From: Gonocerus acuteangulatus
Lineage: Eukaryota > Arthropoda > Insecta > Hemiptera > Coreidae
Assembly: GCA_946811695.1 (NCBI GenBank)
Contig: OX328123.1
Coordinates: forward strand, 151,919,840-151,983,839
Reading direction: 5' to 3'
Length of the DNA: 64,000 nt
In this document: positions 53,733 through 64,000 of the stretch, piece after piece
Numbering within the stretch: the stretch's first letter is position 1
How the letters are laid out: every line of letters starts with the position of its first letter
Notes under the pieces: model-generated
What the model was told of the DNA's origin: nothing
Database searches by the model: none
The model's input: only the letters and a program-made list of their open reading frames with translations
Made by a program: the position numbers and the translations under genes

Positions 53733-53880
53733 CCCACACACGCTCCGGTCTACTCGCCTGCGCAGGTAAAAAGAATTGAATTTTGATTCTTCTCCGGTAT
53801 ACCTGTACAGGTCTCTACGCCTGCACAGGTATACCGGAAGGGCTGGCACACACGCTCCGGTTTACCTGCGCAGGTAATGA
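53733..53880. repeat. Harbinger subterminal block, copy 1
   Basis: About 148 bp repeated directly at 54190-54336, including CTCCGGTCTACTCGCC, TCTCCGGTATACCTGTACAG and GCCTGCACAGGTATACCGGA. Confidence 0.9.
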
Positions 53881-53889
53881 CTCCCACAC

Positions 53890-54188
53890 ATAGTTGGGCG
53901 TAGTCTTAATCATAATTACGATTAAGATTATAATTATAAGCTCTCGAGATATAATTAAAATTACGATTATAATCACAGACCCTGGAGATATGATTACGAT
54001 TATAATCGCAATCACAGCAGTAATTACGATTACACTTGTAATCACAACTGAAGGTATAATTACACTTGTAATCGCAACATTTTTCTGTATATAAAACTGT
54101 AATAACAATTTTTTTCTGTTTTTATTTTTTCAGATTCTGTGATTATACTCGTAATTGTAATCATATCTCAAGAGCCTATAATTATAAT
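53890..54188. repeat. AATTACGATTATAATC-type repetitive insert
   Basis: About 300 bp of loosely repeated ATAATTACGATTATAATC units, largely self-complementary, lying between the two direct subterminal blocks of the Harbinger element. It looks like a separate insertion or expansion. Both strands stay open by composition only. Confidence 0.65.
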
Positions 54189-54189
54189 C

Positions 54190-54336
54190 CCCACACACGC
54201 TCCGGTCTACTCGCCCGCGCAAGTAAAAATAATTTAATTTTGATTCCTCTCCGGTATACCTGTACAGGTCTCTACGCCTGCACAGGTATACCGGAAGGGC
54301 TGGCACACAAGCTCCGGTTTACCTGCGCAGGTCACC
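54190..54336. repeat. Harbinger subterminal block, copy 2
   Basis: Direct repeat of 53733-53880 with a handful of differences. Confidence 0.9.
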
Positions 54337-54389
54337 TGTGCAGGTAAACCTCTCCGGTATACCGGAACGTGTATGGCCAGCCCTAGTCC

Positions 54390-56985
54390 AACCTTAAACT
54401 CGCCATAATAGATTTTTCCATTGATCAGCTTCACTCCCACTTGAATGTTTCAACTCTATCACTCTTCCACAACATTAAACAGCTCTTCAAGGCAGTCCTT
54501 GCAATTTTTCCAGCCGTAAATGCACTCCGAAACTTTCTTTTTGACGAGATTTATACGGACCCGATATCAACCGTGCCACTGTCAGCACAACACTCCACTG
54601 GAAATTAATATGTATATAAAGATGTTTGTCTATAGACATATCTCTCTCTCCCCCTCTCCCCCCCCCCCCAATTTTTTTTCGCCCAACAGCACCACTGAGT
54701 CACAAATTGCCGAACCCCTCCCCCCCAAAAAATCCTTATTTATTGTCACTTTACTCCCAACAACGTAGAATGTATAAAAGCAGTCATTATAAACGCTGTA
54801 GAGGATTAAATATTCTTGTAATGCCTGAAGTGAATAGAGAAAAACACAAATTTATTTTTAAAATTTTCTGAAAAGTACATCAGTGTGTCTCACAATCCAT
54901 TTAAATTAATGAATATTTCGTAAATTATTTTTTGATCCTACTAAAAAAAATTAATATTTCCTGTATTTTCATAAATTGAGTTGTATTACTCTAAAAACGG
55001 ATTAATAATTGAAATATTTAAAAAAAATAGAACTCACCTAATCACCAGAATCTTATATTAATCATTTCCGTGCTACAAGAAATCAAGTAAGAAACAAATT
55101 GTAAGAAAATACATTTTGGGAAACGAATATCCACTTATTTCGTACGTATAATATACCTATGTGTTAGGTAAATTAAAAGTGGATATTTCATTAATGAGAG
55201 ACATACGATAAAAAAATAAAATATTTAATCCACGAATAAATACACCTGGGTAACATTTTCAAATATGATCCTTTGGTACATAATTAAAAAAAAAACATGG
55301 CAAACTATTTCTTTTAAATTTTGATTTTTTGCTTTAAAGTTATACACTAGATGCTCAGATTAAAATCCTTCTATGTTGAAACATTGTAGACGTATGTTAC
55401 TGAAACCTCTTTCAGCGTGGTAATTTCTGCTGCAGATACTTAATTAATGGCATTAGTTATGTTTTTTTTTTATTTAATTTCCACCACAGCGTATTTTAGT
55501 GTAAACTATTTCTTTTAACCTGCTCCACAATTAATAGTACATTACTGTCAGATGTGGACGAATCGACATCCATACCTCGTCCGATGCGGCGGCCTGGGCC
55601 AAGGGTTTCTCGACCCTTCGAAGGGGTCGAGAAACCCTCTAGAAGGGGTTCTACACAAATGTCCAACAGGACATCCATCCAACTGGATTCGTTGGTTTAA
55701 TTGTAAGTCCTCGATGAGTTCTGACAGTTCATAAATTTAGGAATCATTATTAATCTTAAAAATTTTCCTCCGTTAATTGGTCCTCAAAAAATGGGGTTCT
55801 CTGCCACGATGGATACTACACCACAAGTCAATAGAGTATCCGCAACGGTGGTCGCATTCTCGCCTCCAGTGTGGGTTTCAATTGGATCAGTAATGAAAAT
55901 TGGGCCGATTTACTACTTATGTACTATATAAGTTAGTTGAATAATCTGACCAATGAACATTACGAATGACGAAAGGATTATCACTGATTTTTTGCTGGGC
56001 TCAAATCAAAAAATCTTAATCTTGTCCCAGCACCTACAGCCGTTCGGGGCTTGAAAAACACATTATATTTCTTCGGAGTGTGTTAATCCAACCATATCCT
56101 CGAGACGTTCTTGGTAAATAAAGTCGTTCAATGTTGTGGAATAGAAAAGGATAGGATGGATATCTTAATACGTTAACATTCGGCCCGAAAGAGATATATC
56201 CACCATGAAATATATGTTTGATCCTATGTGGTGCTTCGATTACAACAACAAAAAAAAAAAATAAATGCAGATAGGACCAAAAATCTCTTGGATAAGGTTT
56301 TATAAAGGCACAATAAGAAGAAGATCGAGTAGGACTTTACCGAAAGGCAACTACTTGAAGAGAGTTTTAAAGGTCTTATCCCATTAGAATTCCCTTTATC
56401 AGTGCCTTATCCTTCAAGGTAGAGAGATTGCTCGGTAAGTTAGGCTTATGAACGGCTTAAAGAATTTAGGGCTTGTTGAGAAGCTGGGTCTTTAGGATAA
56501 AATATCCAGTATCTCCATTGGATAAGTCAGCTATTTATCGAGCAGTTTGTTCTTCTTCTGTCGCTGTATACATTATTCGAATTAGTCCCTTACACAATGT
56601 ATTTAAACTCATTCGTGGTCCCATACCAATCACTAACTCTAGACGTGGCACGGGGTCTATCAGACCCGCCAACTTATTTAGCTTGCTAATCAGCCATGAA
56701 GAGCTAAGAAAATTCTGTATATTACTAACATGACCCAATTGGAATCTAGGAGTTAATTGGAAACAAATATTAATACAACTTCATTTTTTTATTATGACAA
56801 TTAAAAAATTAAAACTTGTAATTATTAGTCAACTTTTTATTTATTTAATTCAAAAGCTTCGCAACAAAATCCATGAATTGAAACAAAAGATAAAACCCAT
56901 TTATATGTTCACTTGTGTAAACAATGCGCAGCTATGTCAGTGATAGCATAGTTCCTTTAGTAATACTGGTATAACAGGACTTTTG
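54390..56985. other. No gene recognised
   Basis: AT-rich except short patches: a C/T tract at 54641-54670 and a 37-nt palindrome at 55602-55638 (GGGTTTCTCGACCC mirrored). Small ORFs have no family or splice context. Confidence 0.4.
55602..55638. repeat. Perfect-arm palindrome
   Basis: AGGGTTTCTCGACCC and GGGTCGAGAAACCCT arms of about 15-18 bp with a TTCGAAG centre. Confidence 0.85.
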
Positions 56986-56989
56986 CTGT

Positions 56990-57490
56990 ATCTTCTTTGC
57001 GAGCCACAGTTTTTCTGATCACTGAACTCTGTTTTCCATCTTCAAAGGATTCTTCACTCCGATCAGACAGAAGTGGCTTAGTTTCGTGTACAATACTTTC
57101 TCTGTCACTGACTCCGTTTCTTGTATACGAGGAGGAGCTTTACCTGGTCCAAGGTGAAGTTCAGACGCAAAGTGAATGTCAGTGCCGGAAAACTATCTAA
57201 GCTTCTAGATTTTCAATCCTTTTGAACAACATTTCCAATATCGGCAGTAATTTGCACATACTTTCACTTTTTTCCTTTATGTCGTCTGAATTTATGGTTC
57301 AGTGAGAAAACGAAATATCTTAAAATTTAGATAAATCGACGATGTGTCTGCATTCTTTATTCCTGGAATATTGTGTTTACCATAACCTGCGTAACTATGT
57401 TCAGACACATCCTGTTGAAGATCGTGCAGTATATTTTACGCCCGCTCAGCATATGTAATTTTTCTATTTCTCTCCGCTGGATCTCTTCAC
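56990..57490 (-). pseudogene. Possible LINE ORF1 relic
   Basis: Minus-frame pieces EEIQRREIEKLHMLS, CKLLPILEMLFKRIENLEA and a Ser/Asp/Glu-rich tail (LLSDRSEESFEDGKQSS) mirror the order in LINE-A ORF1 after its zinc knuckles. Frames are broken and the knuckles are missing. Confidence 0.35.
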
Positions 57491-57532
57491 CTCGTGAGTC
57501 TAGTGTTTGCCTAATCATCCCTACCTAAGTAA

Positions 57533-57804
57533 CACCTCCTGAGCAGTTACCTAAGTAACAGCCTCCTGAGCAGTTACCTAAGTAACAGCCTCATGAGCAG
57601 TTACCTAAGTAACACCTCCTGAGCAGTCACTTAAGTAACACCTCCTGAGCAGTTACCTAAGTAACACCTCCTGAGCAGTTACCTGAGTAACACCTCCTGA
57701 GCAGTTACCTAAGTAACACCTCCTGAGCAGTTACCTAAGTAACACCTCCTGAGCAGTTACCTAAGTAACACCTCCTGAGCAGTTACCTAAGTAACAGCCT
57801 CCTG
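57533..57804 (+). repeat. 26-bp minisatellite, about 10.5 copies
   Basis: Unit ACCTAAGTAACACCTCCTGA plus GCAGTT; variants AACAGCCTCC and AACAGCCTCA occur at the left and right edges. Confidence 0.95.
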
Positions 57805-58465
57805 CGATACGTCGAGCGCTGGCTTTGATGAACTCTGAAGAGGTATTGTTTGTAGTGCTTTCTGCTCGACATTGTTAGTCTTTGATGTGCGTGTATCATT
57901 GAATGTTTTGTTTACCTTTTCTTCCGTAGCTACGTAGTGAAATTACTGGAAGCTATTCATATTTAGAATAACGCCAGGACTGATCATGTTCCCATCATTT
58001 GGCCTTTATTTAGGCCATATATCAGGAATGTTTAATGAGAGATGTCTTGGCAAGCTCTCTGAAGGCCCAGTATAACTTGAGAACATGTCGTTAGAACACA
58101 GGATAATTGAAGACGCCATCTTAAGAACGAACTTTTACCCTCCTCGTACAAGCTAATCATTGCAGAAAAGGCTGAAAAATTCGCTAAACAATTAATTGCT
58201 TCCCAATGTTCTTGAAATGACAGAATTGAAAAATGACAGAATATCAAGTGGTACTTGGTGACAAGATTGTAATTTTATTCGAAGTTACGAGCATTATTTC
58301 CTGTAATAAATGACTGTAAGAAATGTACTTGAAAGGGACAAGAGTCTAATTTTTTCAGGTACCTGGAAAAGAAAGCTCATACAGCTGAATTCGTTAAAAT
58401 TTACACGACGAGTAAATTCTGTTTGAGAACAGATGACAAGATAAGTTCAACAATAAGGACGTATC
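57805..58465. other. No gene recognised
   Basis: Nothing that I can support. Confidence 0.4.
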
Positions 58466-58469
58466 TAAT

Positions 58470-58880
58470 AAGTCTATTGAGAGCTTTTTGATGTGCAAAA
58501 TCCCTATTAGGAAGAAGAAAAGATGTAATGAGGTAGTGATGAAACGTTTTAGAATAGGCCATACAGATTTTCCTCATGGATACTAAACGTGTACGACGAC
58601 CACCACATTGCGATCGATGTGGCATTCTCTAGTATGTGTTGCACACCCAATTGGAATGCCTGGCTCTCAAGGTTGGCACCATCTGCCGAATACCTTCCCT
58701 TAGATCGGCTTTATAGTATAGAACCATCTGCGAAGAGAACGACCGAGAATATGAAATATTTTGTGGTCATTTTGCCACTATCCGCAAATTATACAATAAT
58801 AATTGGAATGTTTAACTTAAATTCTTGTGCGAAAATATTTGTTGAATGTGCGTGTTTGTACGGCAGATTTACTTAAATGA
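58470..58880 (+). pseudogene. LINE ORF2 C-terminal relic
   Basis: Plus-frame pieces GRRKDVM, MDTKRVRRPPHCDRCGIL and QLECLAL match the RRDEV..LDRKDRPTCRYC..KHILTNC segment at the end of LINE-A-type ORF2 proteins, with frame breaks. The CCHC layout C-x2-C survives. Confidence 0.5.
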
Positions 58881-59253
58881 GTAAGTTGCACCTATACATA
58901 AAACAGCTTTTTTCGGTTGCGTTTCATTTTTTCAAAAAAAAAAGCCACCACTAGTGGGCAGTGTTGAAAAATACCCGGGTATTTATTCTTAAGGGTAAAT
59001 ACCCAGGGTATTACTCAATTTCATAAATACCCGGGTATTTAACTAAACCGCGACTTAGTAATCGAATATTGTAAAATGTCCATAGATCTCGCCAGTTTAG
59101 AGATATTGCAACACTGAGAAACTACTAAAACAATAATAAATTATAAAATAGGATCACTGAGAGGTTAATAAATAATAAATTATTACCTGAAAATTTGCCA
59201 TGGAGATTCCGACTACCAATAAAACAAGTTGTTTGCCTAAATTTGATACATAG

Positions 59254-59584
59254 AATTAGCGAATAAGGCGGAAGGTGAATAAAACTACGCCACACACTTT
59301 CAAACTTTTTATTTCTCTTCCCTCCATGTTTCGCAACATTTTGGCGCCTCTTCAGGGGAATGTAATTAAAACATAAATTCAGCCTCAACTTTAGGAGTAG
59401 AACCTTCCACTAGCAGTCTAGACGAGGCCCTCCTAGTAGAAGGTACCACCCCTGAAGTTGAGGCTGAATTTATGTTTTAAGTATATTCCCCTGAAGAGGC
59501 GCTAAAATGGTGCGAAACATGTAGGGAAGAAAAATAAAAAGTGTGTGGCGTAGTTTTATTGACCTTCCGCCTTATTCGCTAATT
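59254..59584. repeat. Imperfect palindrome carrying paired hammerhead-like motifs
   Basis: Arms 59254-59391 and 59455-59584 (AATTAGCGAATAAGGCGGAA at the left tip) pair with scattered mismatches and small indels. Motifs CTGAAGA..GAAAC lie at 59355-59328 (minus) and 59491-59518 (plus), both pointing outward, as in 50557-51050. Confidence 0.85.
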
Positions 59585-59635
59585 TTATATATTTGAGCTA
59601 AGGGTCATTTAATGATTAATTGTAAATTTATTTAG

Positions 59636-59797
59636 TTTTAGCGCGGTTCCTCCCTCCCCCATAGGGAGGAACCCCGCTTATAAGGTTGATACAATGAAAC
59701 GATCCGGAAGTGCCGACTAGAAAATTTTGCGTTTCAGAACCCCTAGAAACCGAAAATAACGGTGGTTCAAATTTGTATATATATATATATATGTATA

Positions 59798-59852
<55 letters not shown>

Positions 59853-61330
59853 CTGTTCGCTCTCTAAATAGAAGACGAATGGTCCGATTTTGATGAAATT
59901 TGGTACAAAAATCTGTCGTCCAATTTGAAAGGTCAAGTTCGTTAACCAGCAAAATCCGCCCACTGGAAGATGGCGTTTGGGGCGAAATTCGCGCAGAAAA
60001 AATCGTAACGCTTACGTTTTTGAGTTCATAAGCTTGTAAGTACTCGTTTTATAGGCTTCTTGGGCTAGGAAAACGAATGAAACCATTTTCAAGGCGATAG
60101 CTTTAACCGTTGTTGAGAAAATTGGAAAAATAGTTTTTGAATACCGTTTTTGGTTTGGGTACTTAGAATAACGGGATTCAGTTGAAACATTATCTGCATG
60201 TTCTACTTTCATTAAAACTAGTATGTTGAAAGTTATGTTACGTTTGGAGTTAAGGAAGGGTTAGAATAAAATATTTTATGAACAGACATGAAAAGTTTTG
60301 GAAACTTCGTATACTTTCATTAATATCTCGAACACGGTTGGGAAATCGTGGTAAGTGGATTGAAACTATTTGAAAGATTACTAAATTCTCTACAAAAATG
60401 ATTCTAAAACTATTTTTGATTAGGTTATGTCAATCGGAGAAATAAGTGCTTAAAACTTCAAATATGTCTGTTTTGTTCTTATGAACGGGTTTTTGTCGTT
60501 CTTTTTGTCTCTTTCCCTTGGTTTTTTATTGCTTTTTATTTTTGTAATTTCTTATGTTGTATTTGTAAGGAAAATGTATGTGTGTGTAAAACAGGATAGG
60601 TAAAATGAGACCAATTTTCTGTTGTCAGAAATAATAAAAAGTTTTGGGAACTTCGTATAATTTCTTAATATCTCGAAAACGGTTGAAAATCTTGGGAAGC
60701 GAAAGGTTACCATTCGAAAGCTTACTAAATGGTCTACAAGAATGGTTTTAAAGAAAGTTTTGAATAAGCGATGTCAATCGGAGAAATAAGTGCTTAAAAC
60801 TTTTAAGTAATTGATTTCGCTTATTCGAACTTTTCTTTTTGTCTGTTTTATTCCTTGTTATTTTTAAATTGCTTATAGTCAGATAATGTATTTGACAATA
60901 AAACAGATTAAGTAAAATAAGAAGATCAATTTATTGTTAGAAATGTAGCGTTTAAAGAGAGAGATCCCAAGGCTTTCCAAATGCCTCTGAGCGGAGGCCT
61001 TTCTGCCCGACTTATGGGAGAGCTGACCCATACAGGTATGATTGTAAATCAACAAAGACCTTTCAAGACTGGTTTGTTTGAGATTTCATTTGGATAGCTG
61101 TTTCGCTATTGATCTAAACAAAGTAATAACTTTTTCTATTCTATGCCTTCATAAACACTAGAGATAAGAACGGAACCGCGCTAAGATGACGCAGTTCCTG
61201 CGAATCGGACTTTTTTATAATATTCCCAAAAATATATTTAACCCACCGACCACAAGTAGGTGTTGACAGTTTCCGTTTCATTTTATGGTTGTAACCGTGA
61301 ATTACCCTTTCTATCAGTTGTCCTCTAGGC
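59636..61330 (+). repeat. Family F1, longest copy
   Basis: Begins TTTTAGCGCGGTTCCTCCC with a hairpin, includes (TA)n at 59777-59849, and extends to about 61.3 kb. A segment of about 180 bp (TTAATATCTCGAAAACGGTT, GTCAATCGGAGAAATAAGTG) is repeated at 60290-60470 and 60636-60815. No coding was recognised. On the minus strand the terminal hairpin is followed by CGCTAA, which could be a Helitron-like end, but this is speculative. Confidence 0.75.
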
Positions 61331-61334
61331 AAGA

Positions 61335-62200
61335 AACTAGAAAATTAAGGCATTGACCTTTATTCTTTCTCGTAATTTTTGTACATGTGTGGAAAACTGA
61401 GTTTAAGTGTCGGATACGAGACCGTCTTGCCGTGTACGTGACAACTTTTTCATCGTGTATGTAAACCTCAAGTTATTTCAGACTTAAGGTGTATAAAAAG
61501 AGTTATTTCTTGACTATTTACCGTTGTCTTACACGTTATTACGGTACGCTATCGTCTGTTTTTTACCGACGACGTAATTCTACAAGAACTGTCCCGGTAA
61601 ACGGCTGAAGGAACTGATGAAGAGTTTAAAAGTGTAGTGAAACCACAGCAGATTATGAGTCACCAGTCCGCTTATACAGATTAGGCTTTCTGATGTTTCC
61701 ATAAAACTGAATGGCAGTGATAAGTTCAACAATTGGATCAAGGATGTTAACTAGTTTCCTAACTCGGACCCAAAACACTCTGTCGTCAAGAAGCTACCTT
61801 TTCATTTTTGGATTTCCGCTTACTGTAATGTCGTTACTACTGTATGAGCATAATTTCAAATAATATTAGTAAGGATCACAAACCACTTAAAATGGTTTTG
61901 AACTATTATAATAAAAATTAAAAATGTTTTTGACCCTTTTTTTTTAAATTTTAATAAGTCCTTAATAATTAAATAGGTTTTATTAAAACCTTTTTAAAAT
62001 TAATTAACCTTCCCCACTGTAAATGTAATGATGAAAATTCATAGATAAACATTAAGTTGTAAATACCCAGACCGACTTTTAACTTTCTTTAAAATATCAC
62101 TGGTTAAGTATTAATGTTTATTAAGTTTTTATGATCAAATGGGTAAGTTTCGGTCCTTGTTTGCACCAAAATAATATTCAAAGAAGTTATATCGATCTCA
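61335..62200. other. hAT interior, no coding recognised
   Basis: AT-rich; one short plus-frame run (VSIKLNGSDKFNNWIKDVN near 61690-61750) has protein-like character but no assigned family. Confidence 0.35.
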
Positions 62201-62329
62201 AAAACTGAAAATACCCACTTTTTGGGTATTTACCTTCCTTGTGGGTAAATACCCGGGTAAATACCCAATTTATATTTACCTACCCACTGAATATTTACCC
62301 AGCCCACATCACTGATAGTGGGTAAACAC

Positions 62330-62774
62330 CTTAAGAACGGACTACCCAACTCTCAACGATTACGGCTAACAGGAATCCTAGTACGGTGAATAAAATTGTG
62401 CCTGTAAATATATGTGTATTTCTTGATTGAGTATACTTTTATATTTCTCCAGTACAATTTAAAAATAATGCAACAGATTTTTTCCTCTTAAATAAGTTTA
62501 TAAAGTATAAATGTTTGAATTTGGATTTCTATATACGATATGTTAACAAAATGTTGGCTCGAAAGAAAATAACAGAATTTACCATATGTGGAGATGAATT
62601 GATTAGAAGAATCATAATAAACTGATGGTTATCACCTGAGCAGTGCATTTTTCAAGAAAATGTAGGAAAATGGATGTACGTACGACCAGAGTACAGTTTC
62701 TTATTACGTTGGCAATAATGTAAACAATTTTAGAAATCACAGTAACTGCATTACGAAGCATAAATAACCCACAT
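62330..62774. other. No gene recognised
   Basis: AT-rich sequence between the hAT element and the next palindromic repeat; nothing to report. Confidence 0.4.
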
Positions 62775-62997
62775 ATACGAAGACAAGGTATAGTTGGGAT
62801 TCGGCTAGGAGAAAAACGTCAGACTTTCAGGAAGAAATCTGTATTTGGACGTTTCGGCTGCACATTGGCAGCCTTCTTCAGCACTAGAGAATGCCTAGGG
62901 GGGAGGGAGGAAAACCTCGAGGACAACTTAGGTAACCATGGTTGAATGTATGACGTTTTTCTCCTAGCCGAATCCCAACTATACCTTGTCTTCGTAT
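62775..62997. repeat. 223-bp foldback repeat with 47-bp perfect ends
   Basis: Arms 62775-62821 and 62951-62997 are exact complements (CGAAGACAAGGTATAGTTGG onward). The interior carries one hammerhead-like motif on the minus strand at 62881-62851 (CTGAAGA, A, GGCTGC, loop, GCAGCC, GAAAC). A fragment of the arm occurs near 1261-1278. Confidence 0.9.
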
Positions 62998-62999
62998 CT

Positions 63000-64000
63000 C
63001 TACCCACATATATTTCACCATGGATGACATCGGAGATACATATGCCTCGTAAAGATTTACTTAAGGAAAATTGGTTTAAAATTGAAAAGCTAAGTATTTT
63101 ATTCTGATTATGAAATACATGCCACACTGCGGAGATATTTTTTTCTTTATTTAAAGCATTAAAACTCTTGCTTGTTTTTCTTTGGGTACTTTTAGAGAGA
63201 AAGGTTGTGAGAGCGCAGATCTTAGAGAAGAACGTTGCTAAGCGGACTGATTTGATGATCGTTTCTTTGCCAGCTGGTCCACTTTCAGTACTTCCCTTAA
63301 ATTCCACGTTTTTGATTCTTCGTTATACTAATTGCTCCACTCTCGGGGCACCCTAAGGAAAACATTCAGATTTTCGGAAAGTCAATATTTGGACGTATGT
63401 ACCCGACCCGACTACTCCTTGGTTTCTTATCCACATGAATGATTCATTTTAAGTGTATTGGAGGGACGTTAACTACGCTGGATGATACTATAATGAGCTA
63501 TCATCAATGGAGGTTTGTCCTAGGCTTAGAGAAAGAGGATTGTAAAGATGTGAGAATCTATATAGGAAGTGAACCTGCTACCACCTCTAATCCATCGAGG
63601 GTTCTGCTGGGATGGATGTGATTCGTTAATCCTATCCTACAGCTGAAATGGGGTGTTTCTCAGGGCTTCCTATAGGGCAATATCTTATTCTGGGTTGGGA
63701 AATCGTTCAATGCCTCACTGAGCCTTTATTATTTTTCTTCTTTTCCCCCTCTGAGTGGGTGATACTTCGGTTTCAAGGAAAAAGGATTGCCATCTCGAGA
63801 TACTATCGTGAAAATAGTAGGAATCATGGACCGGAAAAGGGGAAATGCGGTCTCCATAAAAATGTTTTCCACATCGACTGTTCTTCGATGGGCTTTAAGT
63901 GTGTCGCAGCTACAGATTGCTGCTTAAAAGGTCCTCAATCCTCCTGGGCTTCCATACAAATAATGCTTAACCACGGTGATTTAAAAAAAAAAAATTAAAT
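63000..64000. other. No gene recognised
   Basis: Small ORFs on both strands (63168-63356, 63439-63621, 63648-63998 plus; part of 62819-63307 minus). The minus one has GPAGKETIIKSVRLATFFSK with fair composition, but it runs into the foldback repeat and I recognise no family. Confidence 0.3.

Larger units (their letters stand above)
51520..54383. mobile_element. PIF/Harbinger element with palindromic subterminal repeats
   Basis: Ends GCCGGCCATACACGTTCCGG and (reverse) GGGCTGGCCATACACGTTCC are inverted, with TAG duplicated at 51517-51519 and 54384-54386 (3-bp duplication, as in Harbinger). Subterminal regions are packed with CCGGTATACCGG and ACCTGCGCAGGT palindromes and ACACACGCTCCGG boxes. Inside are a transposase C-terminal fragment and a MADF-domain fragment, the two-gene plan of the superfamily. 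A (TA)n array (51833-51889) lies within. Confidence 0.85.
58959..62314. mobile_element. hAT-type element, 3.36 kb, with nested repeats
   Basis: It starts CAGTGTTGAAAAATACCC and ends with the complement of CAGTGATGTGGG. The 8-bp flanks CTAGTGGG (58951-58958) and ATAGTGGG (62315-62322) match at 7 of 8, as expected for a hAT duplication. Both subterminal regions are rich in TAAATACCCGGGTA palindromes (58968-59045, 62205-62300). No transposase was recognised. A foldback repeat (59254-59584) and family F1 (59636 to about 61330) occupy much of the interior. Confidence 0.75.

Noticed and set aside
53894..54108. Hydrophobic Ile/Val-rich ORFs on both strands as membrane proteins
   Set aside because: They derive from AATTACGATTATAATC repeats; composition alone gives the hydrophobic codons.
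57533..57804. CRISPR-like array
   Set aside because: Units are contiguous 26-mers with no unique spacers.
62819..63307. 162-codon minus ORF as a host gene
   Set aside because: About one third of it is translated from the foldback repeat at 62775-62997, and no family was recognised.

Overview
This window looks like repeat-rich nuclear DNA from an animal, most likely an arthropod. It is AT-rich and full of long (TA)n arrays, and it holds no operons, phage genes or bacterial genes. Nearly everything recognisable is a transposable element or its debris. The arthropod call is an inference from the mix of families (I/jockey-type and R2-type LINEs, a Penelope-like element, pogo, Tc1, piggyBac, PIF/Harbinger, hAT and Helitron elements, tRNA-derived SINEs). 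I saw no rRNA, no convincing standalone tRNA gene, no CRISPR array and no complete host gene. A few short open segments with good splice signals (1600-1698, 25313-25508, 46795-47005, all minus strand) could be host exons, so parts of the window may be intronic.

Layout. 0-8 kb: piggyBac, jockey and pogo relics, Helitron 3' ends, a 44-bp palindromic tandem repeat and nested palindromes. 8-19 kb: a perfect 69-bp-arm palindrome beside Penelope debris, a SINE with target-site duplication, a recent 5'-truncated copy of the window's main LINE, a full-length but broken Tc1-like element, a 282-bp long-TIR MITE, and a retrocopied transcript end inside a LINE. 19-29 kb: SINEs, a piggyBac-type MITE, an R2-type LINE tail and minisatellites. 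29.3-31.5 kb: a Penelope-like element with a long intact ORF (RT plus GIY-YIG) and inverted termini. 34-40 kb: DNA-transposon fragments and a complete 440-bp Helitron. 40.9-46.8 kb: a near-complete I/jockey-type LINE (LINE-A) with intact ORF1 and ORF2. 47.8-51.2 kb: a second, decayed LINE (LINE-B) whose ORF2 C-terminus has become a 99-bp in-frame tandem array and whose ORF1 carries a 494-bp palindromic insertion. 51.5-54.4 kb: a PIF/Harbinger element with transposase and MADF remnants. 59.0-62.3 kb: a hAT-type element with other repeats nested inside it.

How the parts relate. LINE-A encodes the machinery that probably made its own truncated copy at 10.4-11.2 kb and may move the SINEs and the retrocopied transcript. 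The Penelope ORF could supply enzymes for its relatives. A small hairpin motif (CTGANGA, one unpaired base, a 4-6 bp stem, then GAAAY) occurs in the Penelope termini and in several otherwise dissimilar palindromic repeats, with compensatory changes in the stem. It resembles a hammerhead-ribozyme core and is the most interesting signal in the window.
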